DNA of 64,000 nucleotides from Pokkaliibacter sp046614695 (GTDB lineage: Bacteria > Pseudomonadota > Gammaproteobacteria > Pseudomonadales > Balneatricaceae), in the NCBI RefSeq assembly GCF_046614695.1, contig NZ_JBKKHQ010000012.1, positions 310,001-374,000 of the forward strand, written 5' to 3'. Position 1 is the stretch's first letter, and each line of letters begins with the position of its first letter. Below, piece by piece: positions 26,707 to 34,749 of the stretch. The notes under the pieces were generated by a model. That model was not told the origin of the DNA and searched no databases. It saw only the letters and a program-made list of their open reading frames with translations. The translations under genes and the position numbers were made by a program.

Positions 26707-27225
26707 ATGGCTAATACGGTGATGTATCCAAAAAATCTTGTCTGGTTGTGGATTACTTTGCTGGTGTTGATTCTGGATCTGTGGACAAAATCCATGGCTT
26801 CAGGTGCTCTCGACTATGCTGACCCAGTCTATGTGCTGCCGGTGTTTAATCTAACGTTATTGCACAATACCGGGGCTGCATTCAGTTTTCTGGCAGCTGC
26901 TGGGGGGTGGCAGCGGTGGTTCTTTGCTGCGCTGGCAATCATCGTCGCAGTGGTTATAGTTCGCTGGCTATTGGTGCTTCGTCAGGAACAGCGTTGGCAG
27001 ACAGTTGCCTTGTGTCTGGTGCTCGGCGGTGCTCTGGGTAACCTTTATGACCGTATGATTCACGGCTATGTGGTGGATTTTCTTTCTTTCCATTACGCCG
27101 ATTGGTATTTCCCGGCATTTAATATCGCGGATGTAGGCATTACGTTAGGAGCGCTGATGCTGATCCCGGAGATGCTCGGGTGGAAAAAAAGTGACACTGA
27201 TGCTGCGGCCGATAAGCGCAGCTGA
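26707..27225 (+). CDS. lspA: Lipoprotein signal peptidase (signal peptidase II)
   Basis: Cleaves signal peptides from prolipoproteins after lipid modification. The 172-residue protein has four hydrophobic segments and both catalytic Asp motifs: GGALGNLYDRMIHGYVVDF and FPAFNIADVGITLG. The early LILDLWTKSMA and NTGAAFSFL motifs are conserved too. ATG 26707 is used; the frame is open upstream back to ileS, but that part contains the hairpin and is not protein-like. Confidence 0.95.
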   Translation: MANTVMYPKNLVWLWITLLVLILDLWTKSMASGALDYADPVYVLPVFNLTLLHNTGAAFSFLAAAGGWQRWFFAALAIIVAVVIVRWLLVLRQEQRWQTVALCLVLGGALGNLYDRMIHGYVVDFLSFHYADWYFPAFNIADVGITLGALMLIPEMLGWKKSDTDAAADKRS

Positions 27226-27249
27226 GATTGACTGGATCAGGTTTTAGAG

Positions 27250-27699
27250 ATGACAAACTCTGCGGCAGAAGTTGCATTGCATGCGCGGGTTACCCTGCAT
27301 TTTTCTTTAACGCTTCAGACTGGCGAGTTGGTTGACTCCAATTTTGACCGAGAGCCAGCATCTTTTGTTGTGGGTGATGGCAGCTTACTCGAGGGGTTTG
27401 AGAGGGCGCTTCTTGGTCGGCCGGAAGGTGCTGAAGTTGAAGTGATTCTGGAGCCTGAACATGCTTTTGGTCAATGGAATCCTGCCAATATTCAATACTT
27501 CAAACCAGATCAGTTTGACCAGGAAATGATATTGGAAGAGGGGATGGTGATTTCCTTTAGTGATGCGATTAACTCTGAGTTGCCGGGAGTCGTCTCAGCG
27601 ATTGAGCCTGATCGTGTCACGGTTGACTTTAATCATCCATTGGCGGGAAAAGCCATTATCTTCAAGGCTAAGCTCTATCAAGTGCAACCGCCTGTCTAG
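27250..27699 (+). CDS. fkpB: FKBP-type peptidyl-prolyl isomerase (SlpA/FkpB)
   Basis: A 149-residue cytoplasmic FKBP-type isomerase with an inserted-in-flap (IF) domain. Visible are GELVDSNFDREPASFVVGDG, LLEGFERALLG and the PEHAFGQWNPANIQ segment, all typical of SlpA. It follows lspA as in E. coli and Pseudomonas. In both of those ispH comes next; here a terminator and the convergent smpB follow instead. Confidence 0.92.
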   Translation: MTNSAAEVALHARVTLHFSLTLQTGELVDSNFDREPASFVVGDGSLLEGFERALLGRPEGAEVEVILEPEHAFGQWNPANIQYFKPDQFDQEMILEEGMVISFSDAINSELPGVVSAIEPDRVTVDFNHPLAGKAIIFKAKLYQVQPPV

Positions 27700-27760
27700 T
27701 ACAAGGATATTGAGCAAGTTGTCGTGTGAGCGGTGGCTTTGCTGGTTGAAAAAAGCACTT

Positions 27761-27793
27761 ATAAAAAAGCCGGCAAAACGCCGGCTTTTTTAT
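27761..27793. terminator. Bidirectional terminator between fkpB and smpB
   Basis: ATAAAAAAGCCGGC pairs perfectly with GCCGGCTTTTTTAT around AAAAC. Runs of A and T on both sides suit the two convergent genes. Confidence 0.93.
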
Positions 27794-27814
27794 TTCTCTT
27801 CGATGTATACATGC

Positions 27815-28288
27815 CTAGTTAAGCTTCATCAGGCGTTCTTTCTGTCTTGCCCAGTCTCGATCTTTCTCGGCATCTCGTTTGTCATAAAGTTTTTTGCCCT
27901 TCACTAACGCGATGTCGCATTTAACCAGATGGCCTTTCCAGTACAGTGAAAGAGGTACGCAGGTATAGCCTTTCTGGTTTATAGCATCCTCAAGGCTGTC
28001 AATTTCGCGCTGGTGCAGCAGCAGTGATCGCTCTCGAGTTGGGTTGCAAACTACATGGCTGGATGCTGTTAGCAGCGGAGAAATATGGGTGCCAACGATG
28101 CTGGCATAGCCGTCCTTGATGATGACGTAGGCATCTGCCAGAGATCCTTTACCTGCACGAAGGCTTTTGACTTCCCAGCCCATGAGTACAAGTCCGGCCT
28201 CGAAGCGCTCTTCGATATGGTAGTCATGTCGGGCACGTTTGTTCTGGGCAATCAAGTTGTCAGAACTGGTCTTTTTCTTCTTGCTCAT
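27815..28288 (-). CDS. smpB: SsrA (tmRNA)-binding protein SmpB
   Basis: Binds tmRNA for rescue of stalled ribosomes. The 157-residue protein has NKRARHDYHIEERFEAGL, LMGWEVKSLRAG, and the basic C-terminal tail KRDAEKDRDWARQKERLM that enters the mRNA channel. ATG 28288 is preceded on the minus strand by GGAAG. No tmRNA gene was found beside it, although ssrA is often linked to smpB. Confidence 0.95.
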   Translation of the reverse strand: MSKKKKTSSDNLIAQNKRARHDYHIEERFEAGLVLMGWEVKSLRAGKGSLADAYVIIKDGYASIVGTHISPLLTASSHVVCNPTRERSLLLHQREIDSLEDAINQKGYTCVPLSLYWKGHLVKCDIALVKGKKLYDKRDAEKDRDWARQKERLMKLN

Positions 28289-28454
28289 CCGTCTTCCGAA
28301 AGCGTTTGCATGCATTACAGCCTGATTTGTCAGGCATTATGCGATGAATTGCTGAAACAGAGAAGGGTAATGGGGCTTCGGGGGTAGAGTTGCAACAGGT
28401 TTTACTGCAAAACAGGCATCTGGCAAGTTTATCTGCCATCTAAGACCAAAGCGG
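28289..28454. other. Non-coding region between smpB and the carA promoter
   Basis: About 165 bases upstream of both divergent genes. A small TGGCA/TGCCA hairpin lies near 28420-28440. No gene, tRNA or known RNA family was recognised. It should carry the smpB promoter, but no hexamers close to consensus were found on the minus strand. Confidence 0.4.
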
Positions 28455-28483
28455 TAGACAGCTTAGGGTCGCATGTTTATCAT
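28455..28483 (+). promoter_or_regulatory. Sigma-70 promoter for carAB
   Basis: TAGACA (28455-28460, five of six) and TATCAT (28478-28483, five of six) are exactly 17 bases apart. Transcription would start near 28490, giving a leader of about 210 bases that contains a short ORF and a terminator. Confidence 0.65.
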
Positions 28484-28575
28484 AGACGGGATTTAGCTGC
28501 AGTAGATGCGAGCAGCTTACAGCCTAGGACTCGCGAAGTTCAACGCCTGAGGGCTTGAAGGACGAGGAATCCGAA

Positions 28576-28596
28576 ATGGTGATAGCCTTTTCTTGA
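28576..28596 (+). CDS. Putative carA leader peptide (MVIAFS)
   Basis: A six-codon ORF preceded by GAGG at good spacing. Its last codons are pyrimidine-rich (GCC TTT TCT), and its stop codon touches the 5' arm of the terminator that follows. A ribosome that reaches this stop would cover the terminator stem. This is the geometry of pyrBI-type attenuation, where low UTP makes polymerase pause in the U-rich tract so that translation catches up. The peptide itself is probably without function. Confidence 0.5.
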   Translation: MVIAFS

Positions 28597-28634
28597 AAGC
28601 GAGATGAAACCAAGATGTTTTATCTCGCTTTTTT
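28596..28634 (+). terminator. Intrinsic terminator/attenuator upstream of carA
   Basis: AAAGCGAGATGAAAC (28596-28610) pairs along its whole length with GTTTTATCTCGCTTT (28617-28631), with one G-U pair, around CAAGAT. T residues continue to 28634. It lies between a good promoter and carA on the same strand with no complete gene before it, so it regulates carA rather than ending another gene. Confidence 0.8.
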
Positions 28635-28698
28635 GCAACTATCAATCAGCATCGCCCAATGAAGTTCTTATCTTATGTGCTCATGCCGGGAGGTTAAA

Positions 28699-29835
28699 TT
28701 GCTTAAGCCAGCCATTCTTGCCCTTGAAGATGGCACCGTATTCCGGGGTGTTGCGATTGGCGCTGATGGTCAATCAGTCGGGGAGGTCGTGTTCAACACG
28801 TCCATGACCGGATATCAGGAAATTTTGACTGATCCTTCTTATTCTCGCCAAATCGTTACTCTCACTTATCCTCACATCGGTAATACTGGAACCAATTCCG
28901 AAGACCAGGAGTCCTCACAGGTTCATGCTGCTGGACTGGTCATTCGTGATTTACCCATGCTGGCAAGCAACTTCCGAAATGAGCAGGCTCTGGATGACTA
29001 TCTGCGTCAGCGTAACATTGTGGGTATTGCCGACATTGATACGCGTAAGCTGACTCGTCTGCTGAGCGAAAAAGGCTCACAGAACGGTTGTTTGGTTGCG
29101 GGCGACAACATTGATGAAAATGCAGCCATTGAGGCAGCGCGTGCTTTCCCCGGTCTCAAGGGAATGGATCTGGCGAAAGAAGTCACTGTCGAAGAGCAGT
29201 ATGAATGGACCGAAGGTGTATGGGCGTTGGGTGCAGGGCATAAAACGCCTGAAAATCAGCCTTTCCACGTTGTTGCCTTTGATTACGGCGTTAAAACCAA
29301 CATTCTGCGTATGCTTTCTGAACGTGGTTGCCGCCTGACTGTAGTGCCTGCAAAAACTTCTGCTGCTGAAGTGCTGGCTTTGAATCCGGATGGCGTATTC
29401 CTGTCCAACGGACCTGGTGATCCCGAGCCTTGTGATTATGCTATTCAGGCAATTCGTGAGGTTATCGAAGCACGTGTGCCTGTGTTTGGTATCTGTCTTG
29501 GTCATCAGTTGCTGGCTCTGGCAAGTGGCGCCAAAACCGTGAAGATGAAGTTCGGTCATCATGGTGCTAACCACCCTGTTCAGAACCTGGATACCGGTGT
29601 GGTAATGATTACCAGCCAGAACCACGGTTTCGCCGTAGATGAATCCAGCTTGCCTGCCAACCTGCGTGCAACCCACAAGTCCTTGTTTGATGGGACGCTG
29701 CAAGGTATCGAGCGCACTGATTGTTCAGCATTTAGCTTCCAGGGACATCCTGAGGCAAGCCCCGGCCCGCACGATGTAGCGCCACTGTTCGACCGTTTCA
29801 TTCGTGAAATTGGTGAATATAAGGCCAATCGCTGA
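28699..29835 (+). CDS. carA: Carbamoyl-phosphate synthase small (glutaminase) subunit
   Basis: Supplies ammonia from glutamine for carbamoyl phosphate, the precursor of pyrimidines and arginine. The 378-residue protein has the N-terminal CPSase domain (ALEDGTVFRGVAIGADG, NTSMTGYQEILTDPSY) and a class I amidotransferase domain with catalytic Cys in FGICLGHQLLAL and the His-Glu pair in QGHPEASPG. The start is TTG at 28699, with GGGAGG five bases before and the reading MLKPAILALEDGT; E. coli carA also uses UUG. The larger open frame has an ATG-free upstream extension lacking similarity. Confidence 0.95.
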   Translation: MLKPAILALEDGTVFRGVAIGADGQSVGEVVFNTSMTGYQEILTDPSYSRQIVTLTYPHIGNTGTNSEDQESSQVHAAGLVIRDLPMLASNFRNEQALDDYLRQRNIVGIADIDTRKLTRLLSEKGSQNGCLVAGDNIDENAAIEAARAFPGLKGMDLAKEVTVEEQYEWTEGVWALGAGHKTPENQPFHVVAFDYGVKTNILRMLSERGCRLTVVPAKTSAAEVLALNPDGVFLSNGPGDPEPCDYAIQAIREVIEARVPVFGICLGHQLLALASGAKTVKMKFGHHGANHPVQNLDTGVVMITSQNHGFAVDESSLPANLRATHKSLFDGTLQGIERTDCSAFSFQGHPEASPGPHDVAPLFDRFIREIGEYKANR

Positions 29836-29899
29836 TTTGGAGCCAGAGCGGCTGCCTGCTTGGGCAGCCAGTCACCCGCTTGCTAAGTGGTAGAGAGAC

Positions 29900-32800
29900 A
29901 TGCCAAAACGTACAGATTTAAGCAGTATTTTGATTATCGGCGCTGGCCCTATTGTTATCGGCCAGGCCTGTGAGTTTGACTATTCCGGTGCCCAAGCTTG
30001 TAAGGCTCTGCGTGAAGAAGGCTACCGCGTCATTCTGGTTAACTCCAACCCAGCCACCATCATGACTGACCCTGCTATGGCTGATGCGACTTACATCGAG
30101 CCAATTCAGTGGGAAACGGTTGCCCGTATTATCGAAAAAGAACGTCCTGATGCAGTATTGCCTACCATGGGCGGTCAGACAGCACTGAACTGTGCGCTGG
30201 ACCTTGAACGTCACGGTGTGCTGGAAAAGTTTGGCGTTGAGATGATTGGCGCTAACGCAGATACCATCGACAAAGCGGAAAACCGTGATCGCTTTGATGT
30301 GGCAATGAAGAAGATTGGGCTTGAGTGTCCGCGTGCGTCGATTGCTCACAGCATGGACGAAGCGTGGAATGTTCAGGCTGATATCGGTTTCCCTTGTATT
30401 ATTCGTCCTTCCTTTACCATGGGCGGTTCAGGCGGTGGTATCGCTTACAACAAGGAAGAGTTTGAAGAAATCTGCCAGCGTGGCTTGGATCTCTCTCCAA
30501 CGCGCGAGCTGCTGATCGATGAGTCGCTGATCGGCTGGAAAGAGTATGAGATGGAGGTTGTCCGTGACAAGAATGACAACTGTATCATCATCTGTGCCAT
30601 CGAAAACTTTGACGCCATGGGCGTTCACACCGGCGACTCTATTACAGTGGCTCCTGCGCAAACGCTAACTGATAAAGAGTATCAGCTGATGCGTAATGCC
30701 TCTCTGGCTGTACTGCGTGAAATCGGTGTAGAAACAGGCGGGTCTAACGTTCAGTTTGGTATCAATCCACAAGACGGCCGTATGGTTGTTATTGAGATGA
30801 ATCCCCGTGTTTCCCGCTCCTCTGCTCTGGCTTCCAAGGCAACGGGATTCCCGATTGCTAAAGTGGCTGCCAAGCTGGCTGTCGGCTATACGCTGGATGA
30901 GCTGCAGAACGACATCACTGGCGGTAAAACACCGGCGTCTTTCGAGCCTTCTATCGATTACGTTGTAACTAAGATCCCTCGTTTTACTTTTGAAAAATTC
31001 CCACAGGCTAATGACCGTCTGACGACGCAGATGAAGTCTGTTGGTGAAGTTATGGCCATTGGTCGTACTTTCCAGGAGTCGTTGCAAAAAGCGCTGCGTG
31101 GTCTGGAAGTGGGTAAAACCGGCCTTAACTCAGTGGTGGATCATAATGATCCAGAGGTTCGCGACCTGTTGGTACGTGAGCTGACGCTGCCCGGCGCGGA
31201 TCGCATCTGGTTCCTAGCTGATGCCTTCCGACATGGTATGTCGCTTGAAGAATGCTACAAAATGTCCGGCATTGATCCTTGGTTCCTTGTTCAGGTGAAA
31301 GACCTGGTGGAAACGGAAGATAAACTGTCCAAACTGGCAGTTTCTGAACTGGATAAAGACACCCTTTACCGTGCCAAGCGTAAAGGTTTCTCTGATGACC
31401 GCATGGCAGAGCTTATGGGGGTCAGCGAGAAAGAGTTCCGTAAGCGTCGTTGGGCTTTGGGAGTTCACCCTGTCTATAAGCGTGTGGACACTTGTGCGGC
31501 TGAGTTCTCCACTGATACGGCTTACATGTACTCGACCTATGAGGAAGAGTGTGAAGCAAACCCTTCTGATCGTAATAAGATTATGGTGCTGGGTGGTGGT
31601 CCTAACCGTATCGGCCAGGGCATCGAGTTTGACTACTGCTGTGTGCACGCAGCATTGGCAATGCGTGAAGATGGTTACGAAACTATCATGGTTAACTGTA
31701 ACCCTGAGACAGTTTCTACCGACTATGACACATCCGATCGTCTCTATTTCGAGCCGGTGACACTGGAGGATGTTCTTGAGATCGTCCGCATCGAAAAGCC
31801 AGTAGGCGTGATTGTGCAGTTCGGCGGACAAACGCCTCTTAAATTGGCTGTTGCTCTGGAAGAAGCAGGTGTGCCCATTATCGGCACAACACCGGATGCT
31901 ATTGATCGTGCAGAAGATCGCGAGCGCTTCCAGCGCATGTTGCAGAAGCTTGAACTTAAGCAGCCTGCTAATGCCACCGTTCGAAGCATCGAAGAAGCTG
32001 TTCGCTGCGCTGAGCAAATTGGCTATCCATTAGTTGTGCGTCCTTCTTATGTTTTGGGTGGTCGTGCAATGGAGATTGTTCATAAAGAAGACGAATTGCG
32101 TCGTTACATGAACAATGCAGTTAAAGTGTCCAATGACGCCCCTGTGCTGCTGGATCGATTCCTGCACAAAGCTGTTGAAGTCGATATTGATGCGGTTTCT
32201 GATGGCGAAACGGTTGTGATTGGTGCCATCATGCAGCATATCGAGCAGTGTGGTGTTCACTCTGGTGACTCTGCCTGCTCACTGCCACCGTACAGTCTGC
32301 CTGCAGATGTTCAGGACCAGATGCGTGACCAGGTTAAGCGCATGGCGATTGAGCTGGGCGTAAAGGGCCTGATGAACGTCCAGTTAGCGTGGCAGGATGG
32401 CGAAATCTATGTCATCGAAGTTAATCCGCGTGCTTCGCGTACCGTGCCTTTCGTTTCAAAGTGCATTGGTACCTCGCTGGCAAAAGTCGCTGCGCGTGCA
32501 ATGGCCGGCGTTACCTTGGGTGCTCAAAACTTTACTAAGGAAATCGTACCTCCTTATTACAGTGTCAAAGAGTCAGTCTTCCCGTTTGCCAAGTTCCAGG
32601 GCGTGGATCCCATTCTTAGCCCTGAAATGAAGTCAACGGGTGAAGTAATGGGAGTAGGTGAGAGCTTCTCGGAGGCCTTTGCCAAAGCGAGCCTTGGTGC
32701 CGGTGAGCGTTTGCCTCAAGTGGGTAAAGCCTTTATCAGTGTTCGTGATGCGGATAAGCCGGAAGCTATCACTCTGGCGCAAAACCTGATCGCGCAGGGC

Positions 32801-33121
32801 TTCACTATTATCGCCACAGGCGGTACTCATCAGGCGCTGACTGACGCGGGTGTTGACGCTGAGCGTGTGAACAAAGTGACCGAAGGTCGTCCTAATGTTG
32901 TTGATATGATTAAAAATGGCGAGATCGCCTATGTTGTCAACACAACTGAGGGACGTCAGGCGATTGAGGATTCTTCTCTGATTCGTCGTTCCGCGCTACA
33001 GCATAAAGTGCCTTACACGACAACCCTGGCGGGTGCTCATGCAGTTTGTATGGCACGTAGCTTCGGCGAGCTGAGTACAGTACGTCGCCTCCAGGAACTG
33101 CATGCAGGAATTGACGTATGA
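29900..33121 (+). CDS. carB: Carbamoyl-phosphate synthase large subunit
   Basis: Makes carbamoyl phosphate from bicarbonate, ammonia and two ATP. The 1073 residues match E. coli CarB (1073). Two homologous ATP-grasp halves are visible, each beginning with a dinucleotide-like motif (ILIIGAGPIVIGQACEFDYS and a second VLGGGPNRIGQGIEFDYC), and a C-terminal MGS-like allosteric domain (IIATGGTHQALTDAGV, VVNTTEG) that binds UMP and ornithine. No intervening ORF separates carA and carB, unlike in P. aeruginosa. Its stop overlaps the greA start (ATGA), so greA is coupled to it. Confidence 0.97.
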   Translation: MPKRTDLSSILIIGAGPIVIGQACEFDYSGAQACKALREEGYRVILVNSNPATIMTDPAMADATYIEPIQWETVARIIEKERPDAVLPTMGGQTALNCALDLERHGVLEKFGVEMIGANADTIDKAENRDRFDVAMKKIGLECPRASIAHSMDEAWNVQADIGFPCIIRPSFTMGGSGGGIAYNKEEFEEICQRGLDLSPTRELLIDESLIGWKEYEMEVVRDKNDNCIIICAIENFDAMGVHTGDSITVAPAQTLTDKEYQLMRNASLAVLREIGVETGGSNVQFGINPQDGRMVVIEMNPRVSRSSALASKATGFPIAKVAAKLAVGYTLDELQNDITGGKTPASFEPSIDYVVTKIPRFTFEKFPQANDRLTTQMKSVGEVMAIGRTFQESLQKALRGLEVGKTGLNSVVDHNDPEVRDLLVRELTLPGADRIWFLADAFRHGMSLEECYKMSGIDPWFLVQVKDLVETEDKLSKLAVSELDKDTLYRAKRKGFSDDRMAELMGVSEKEFRKRRWALGVHPVYKRVDTCAAEFSTDTAYMYSTYEEECEANPSDRNKIMVLGGGPNRIGQGIEFDYCCVHAALAMREDGYETIMVNCNPETVSTDYDTSDRLYFEPVTLEDVLEIVRIEKPVGVIVQFGGQTPLKLAVALEEAGVPIIGTTPDAIDRAEDRERFQRMLQKLELKQPANATVRSIEEAVRCAEQIGYPLVVRPSYVLGGRAMEIVHKEDELRRYMNNAVKVSNDAPVLLDRFLHKAVEVDIDAVSDGETVVIGAIMQHIEQCGVHSGDSACSLPPYSLPADVQDQMRDQVKRMAIELGVKGLMNVQLAWQDGEIYVIEVNPRASRTVPFVSKCIGTSLAKVAARAMAGVTLGAQNFTKEIVPPYYSVKESVFPFAKFQGVDPILSPEMKSTGEVMGVGESFSEAFAKASLGAGERLPQVGKAFISVRDADKPEAITLAQNLIAQGFTIIATGGTHQALTDAGVDAERVNKVTEGRPNVVDMIKNGEIAYVVNTTEGRQAIEDSSLIRRSALQHKVPYTTTLAGAHAVCMARSFGELSTVRRLQELHAGIDV

Positions 33122-33597
33122 GTAGGATCCCGATGACAGTGCAGGGCGAGAAAATGCTTCGTGAGGAGCTTTCTCGCCTGAAGTCCGAAGATCGTCCGCG
33201 TATTATTGCAGCGATTGCGGAAGCCAGAGAGCACGGAGACCTGAAGGAAAACGCTGAATATCATGCTGCGCGCGAGCAGCAGGGATTTTGTGAAGGGCGT
33301 ATTAAGGAGATTGAATCTAAGCTGGCGAATGCCCAGGTTATTGATGTTTCCAAGCTGCCTCACTCCGGTAAGGTGATTTTTGGAACAACTGTTGAGTTGT
33401 TCAATCTTGAAAATGACACTACCGTTACCTATCGGATTGTTGGTGATGATGAAGCTGATCTGAAATCAGGTAAAATCTCAGTTAACTCCCCGATTGCTCG
33501 AGCTTTAATTGGCAAAGAGGAAGGTGAAGTGGTTGTCGTTAAGACGCCCAAGGGTGATGTGGAATATGAGGTTGGTGCTGTCGAGCACATAATCTGA
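33118..33597 (+). CDS. greA: Transcription elongation factor GreA
   Basis: Rescues backtracked RNA polymerase by stimulating transcript cleavage. The 159-residue protein has the coiled-coil domain with tip residues in AEAREHGDLKENAEYHAAREQQG and a C-terminal FKBP-like domain (YRIVGDDEAD, SVNSPIARALIGKEEGEVV). It overlaps carB by four bases. The carB-greA coupling is known in Pseudomonas. Confidence 0.97.
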   Translation: MSRIPMTVQGEKMLREELSRLKSEDRPRIIAAIAEAREHGDLKENAEYHAAREQQGFCEGRIKEIESKLANAQVIDVSKLPHSGKVIFGTTVELFNLENDTTVTYRIVGDDEADLKSGKISVNSPIARALIGKEEGEVVVVKTPKGDVEYEVGAVEHII

Positions 33598-33611
33598 CAA
33601 CTGCACTAATG

Positions 33612-33640
33612 AAAAGAGCCGCGTATGCGGCTCTTTTTTT
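33612..33640 (+). terminator. Intrinsic terminator after greA
   Basis: AAAAGAGCCGC pairs perfectly with GCGGCTCTTTT around GTAT and runs into further T residues. It ends the carAB-greA transcript and, read on the other strand, can serve yhbY. Confidence 0.92.
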
Positions 33641-33679
33641 GTCTTCAATATAAGTACAGAGATTGTCTGTACGCAGTTT

Positions 33680-33988
33680 TTATTGGAAGCGCTTTAAATT
33701 GGAAAGCTTTGGGTTAGGCTTAGTTGCTTTACGCAGGTAGAGGCCAATGTTTCCAATGATATGGATAAGTTCTGCCTCGCAGACTTGCGCCAAGTCAGCC
33801 ATAACTTCACGCTTTTCCTCGCGGTCCGGAATACTGAACTTCACTTTTATGAGTTCGTGATCCTCCAGGGCGCGATCCATTTCCTGTACGACACCTTCAG
33901 AGAGTCCGCGGTCAGAAACGGTGACTACGGGTTTGAGATGGTGGCCGATGCCGCGCAGGCGCTTTTTTTCTTCAGTGGTTAAGCTCAT
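33680..33988 (-). CDS. yhbY: YhbY family RNA-binding protein (CRM domain)
   Basis: A 102-residue protein consisting of one CRM domain (LRGIGHHLKPVVTVSDRGLS, HELIKVKF, and the GNIGLYLRK loop equivalent to the GxxG motif). In E. coli YhbY associates with pre-50S ribosomal particles. It is divergent from rlmE with 99 bases between, the same arrangement as in E. coli, where yhbY is divergent from rlmE-ftsH. Confidence 0.93.
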   Translation of the reverse strand: MSLTTEEKKRLRGIGHHLKPVVTVSDRGLSEGVVQEMDRALEDHELIKVKFSIPDREEKREVMADLAQVCEAELIHIIGNIGLYLRKATKPNPKLSNLKRFQ

Positions 33989-34087
33989 AATATCCGTTTC
34001 GTTTTCTATTCAGGTGGCATCTGCCAAAACGGAAATTGTACTTAATCGTGCTGGTTTTGAGTAGGTATCCGTGAGGAGTTAGTAGTT

Positions 34088-34708
34088 TTGGCTCGATCTA
34101 AAAGTAGTGGACGCTGGCTTCAGGAGCATTTTGCCGATCAGTATGTCAAAAAATCTCGTCAGGATGGCTATCGCAGTCGCGCAAGTTACAAACTGATGGA
34201 AATAAATGACAAGGATCGGCTATTTAGGCCCGGAATGCGTGTGATAGATTTAGGCGCTGCTCCAGGTGGGTGGTCACAAGTCGCAGCGTCTTTGGTTGGA
34301 GATCATGGTACGGTTATCGCCTCTGATATTCTGCCAATGGACTCAATTGCAGGTGTCGACTTTATTCAGGGCGATTTCACCTCTGAAGAGGTCTACAATG
34401 CGATCTTAGAGCGCATGAACGGGCAGCGAGCTGATCTTGTAATATCGGACATGGCCCCCAATATGAGTGGTAATTCCAATATTGATCAGCCGGCAGCCAT
34501 GTATCTGGTAGAGCTAGCCTTAGACTTGGCTAGAACTGTGCTAGTGCCTGATGGTAACTTTGTCGCAAAAGTGTTCCAAGGAGAAGGATTCCAGGAATAC
34601 ATGCAAGAGCTTAGAAGCTCGTTTGATCGAGTGCTGACCCGAAAGCCAGATGCTTCCCGTGCAAGATCTCGTGAAGTTTATCTTGTGGGTTTAGGGTTTC
34701 GTGCCTGA
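34088..34708 (+). CDS. rlmE: 23S rRNA 2'-O-methyltransferase (Um2552) RlmE
   Basis: Methylates U2552 in the A loop of 23S rRNA. The 206-residue protein has the FtsJ hallmark RSRASYKLMEI, SAM motif VIDLGAAPGGWSQVA, and the catalytic K-D-K-E tetrad (K in SYKL, D in VISDMAPN, K in VAKVFQGEG, E in SREVYLVG). The start is TTG 34088 with GAGGAG upstream. ftsH follows in the same operon after about 40 bases. Confidence 0.95.
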   Translation: MARSKSSGRWLQEHFADQYVKKSRQDGYRSRASYKLMEINDKDRLFRPGMRVIDLGAAPGGWSQVAASLVGDHGTVIASDILPMDSIAGVDFIQGDFTSEEVYNAILERMNGQRADLVISDMAPNMSGNSNIDQPAAMYLVELALDLARTVLVPDGNFVAKVFQGEGFQEYMQELRSSFDRVLTRKPDASRARSREVYLVGLGFRA

Positions 34709-34749
34709 GTTAGTTCAGGAAAGATAATAAGGTTGAAGAGGGTGGGCTC

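Noticed and set aside
28316..28600. Possible tmRNA gene next to smpB (a GACGGGATTT stretch is present)
   Set aside because: No tRNA-like ends, no ANDENYALAA-type tag reading frame and no CCA end were found.
31214..32017. Open frame of 267 codons antisense to carB
   Set aside because: Shadow of carB; composition and lack of motifs argue against a gene.
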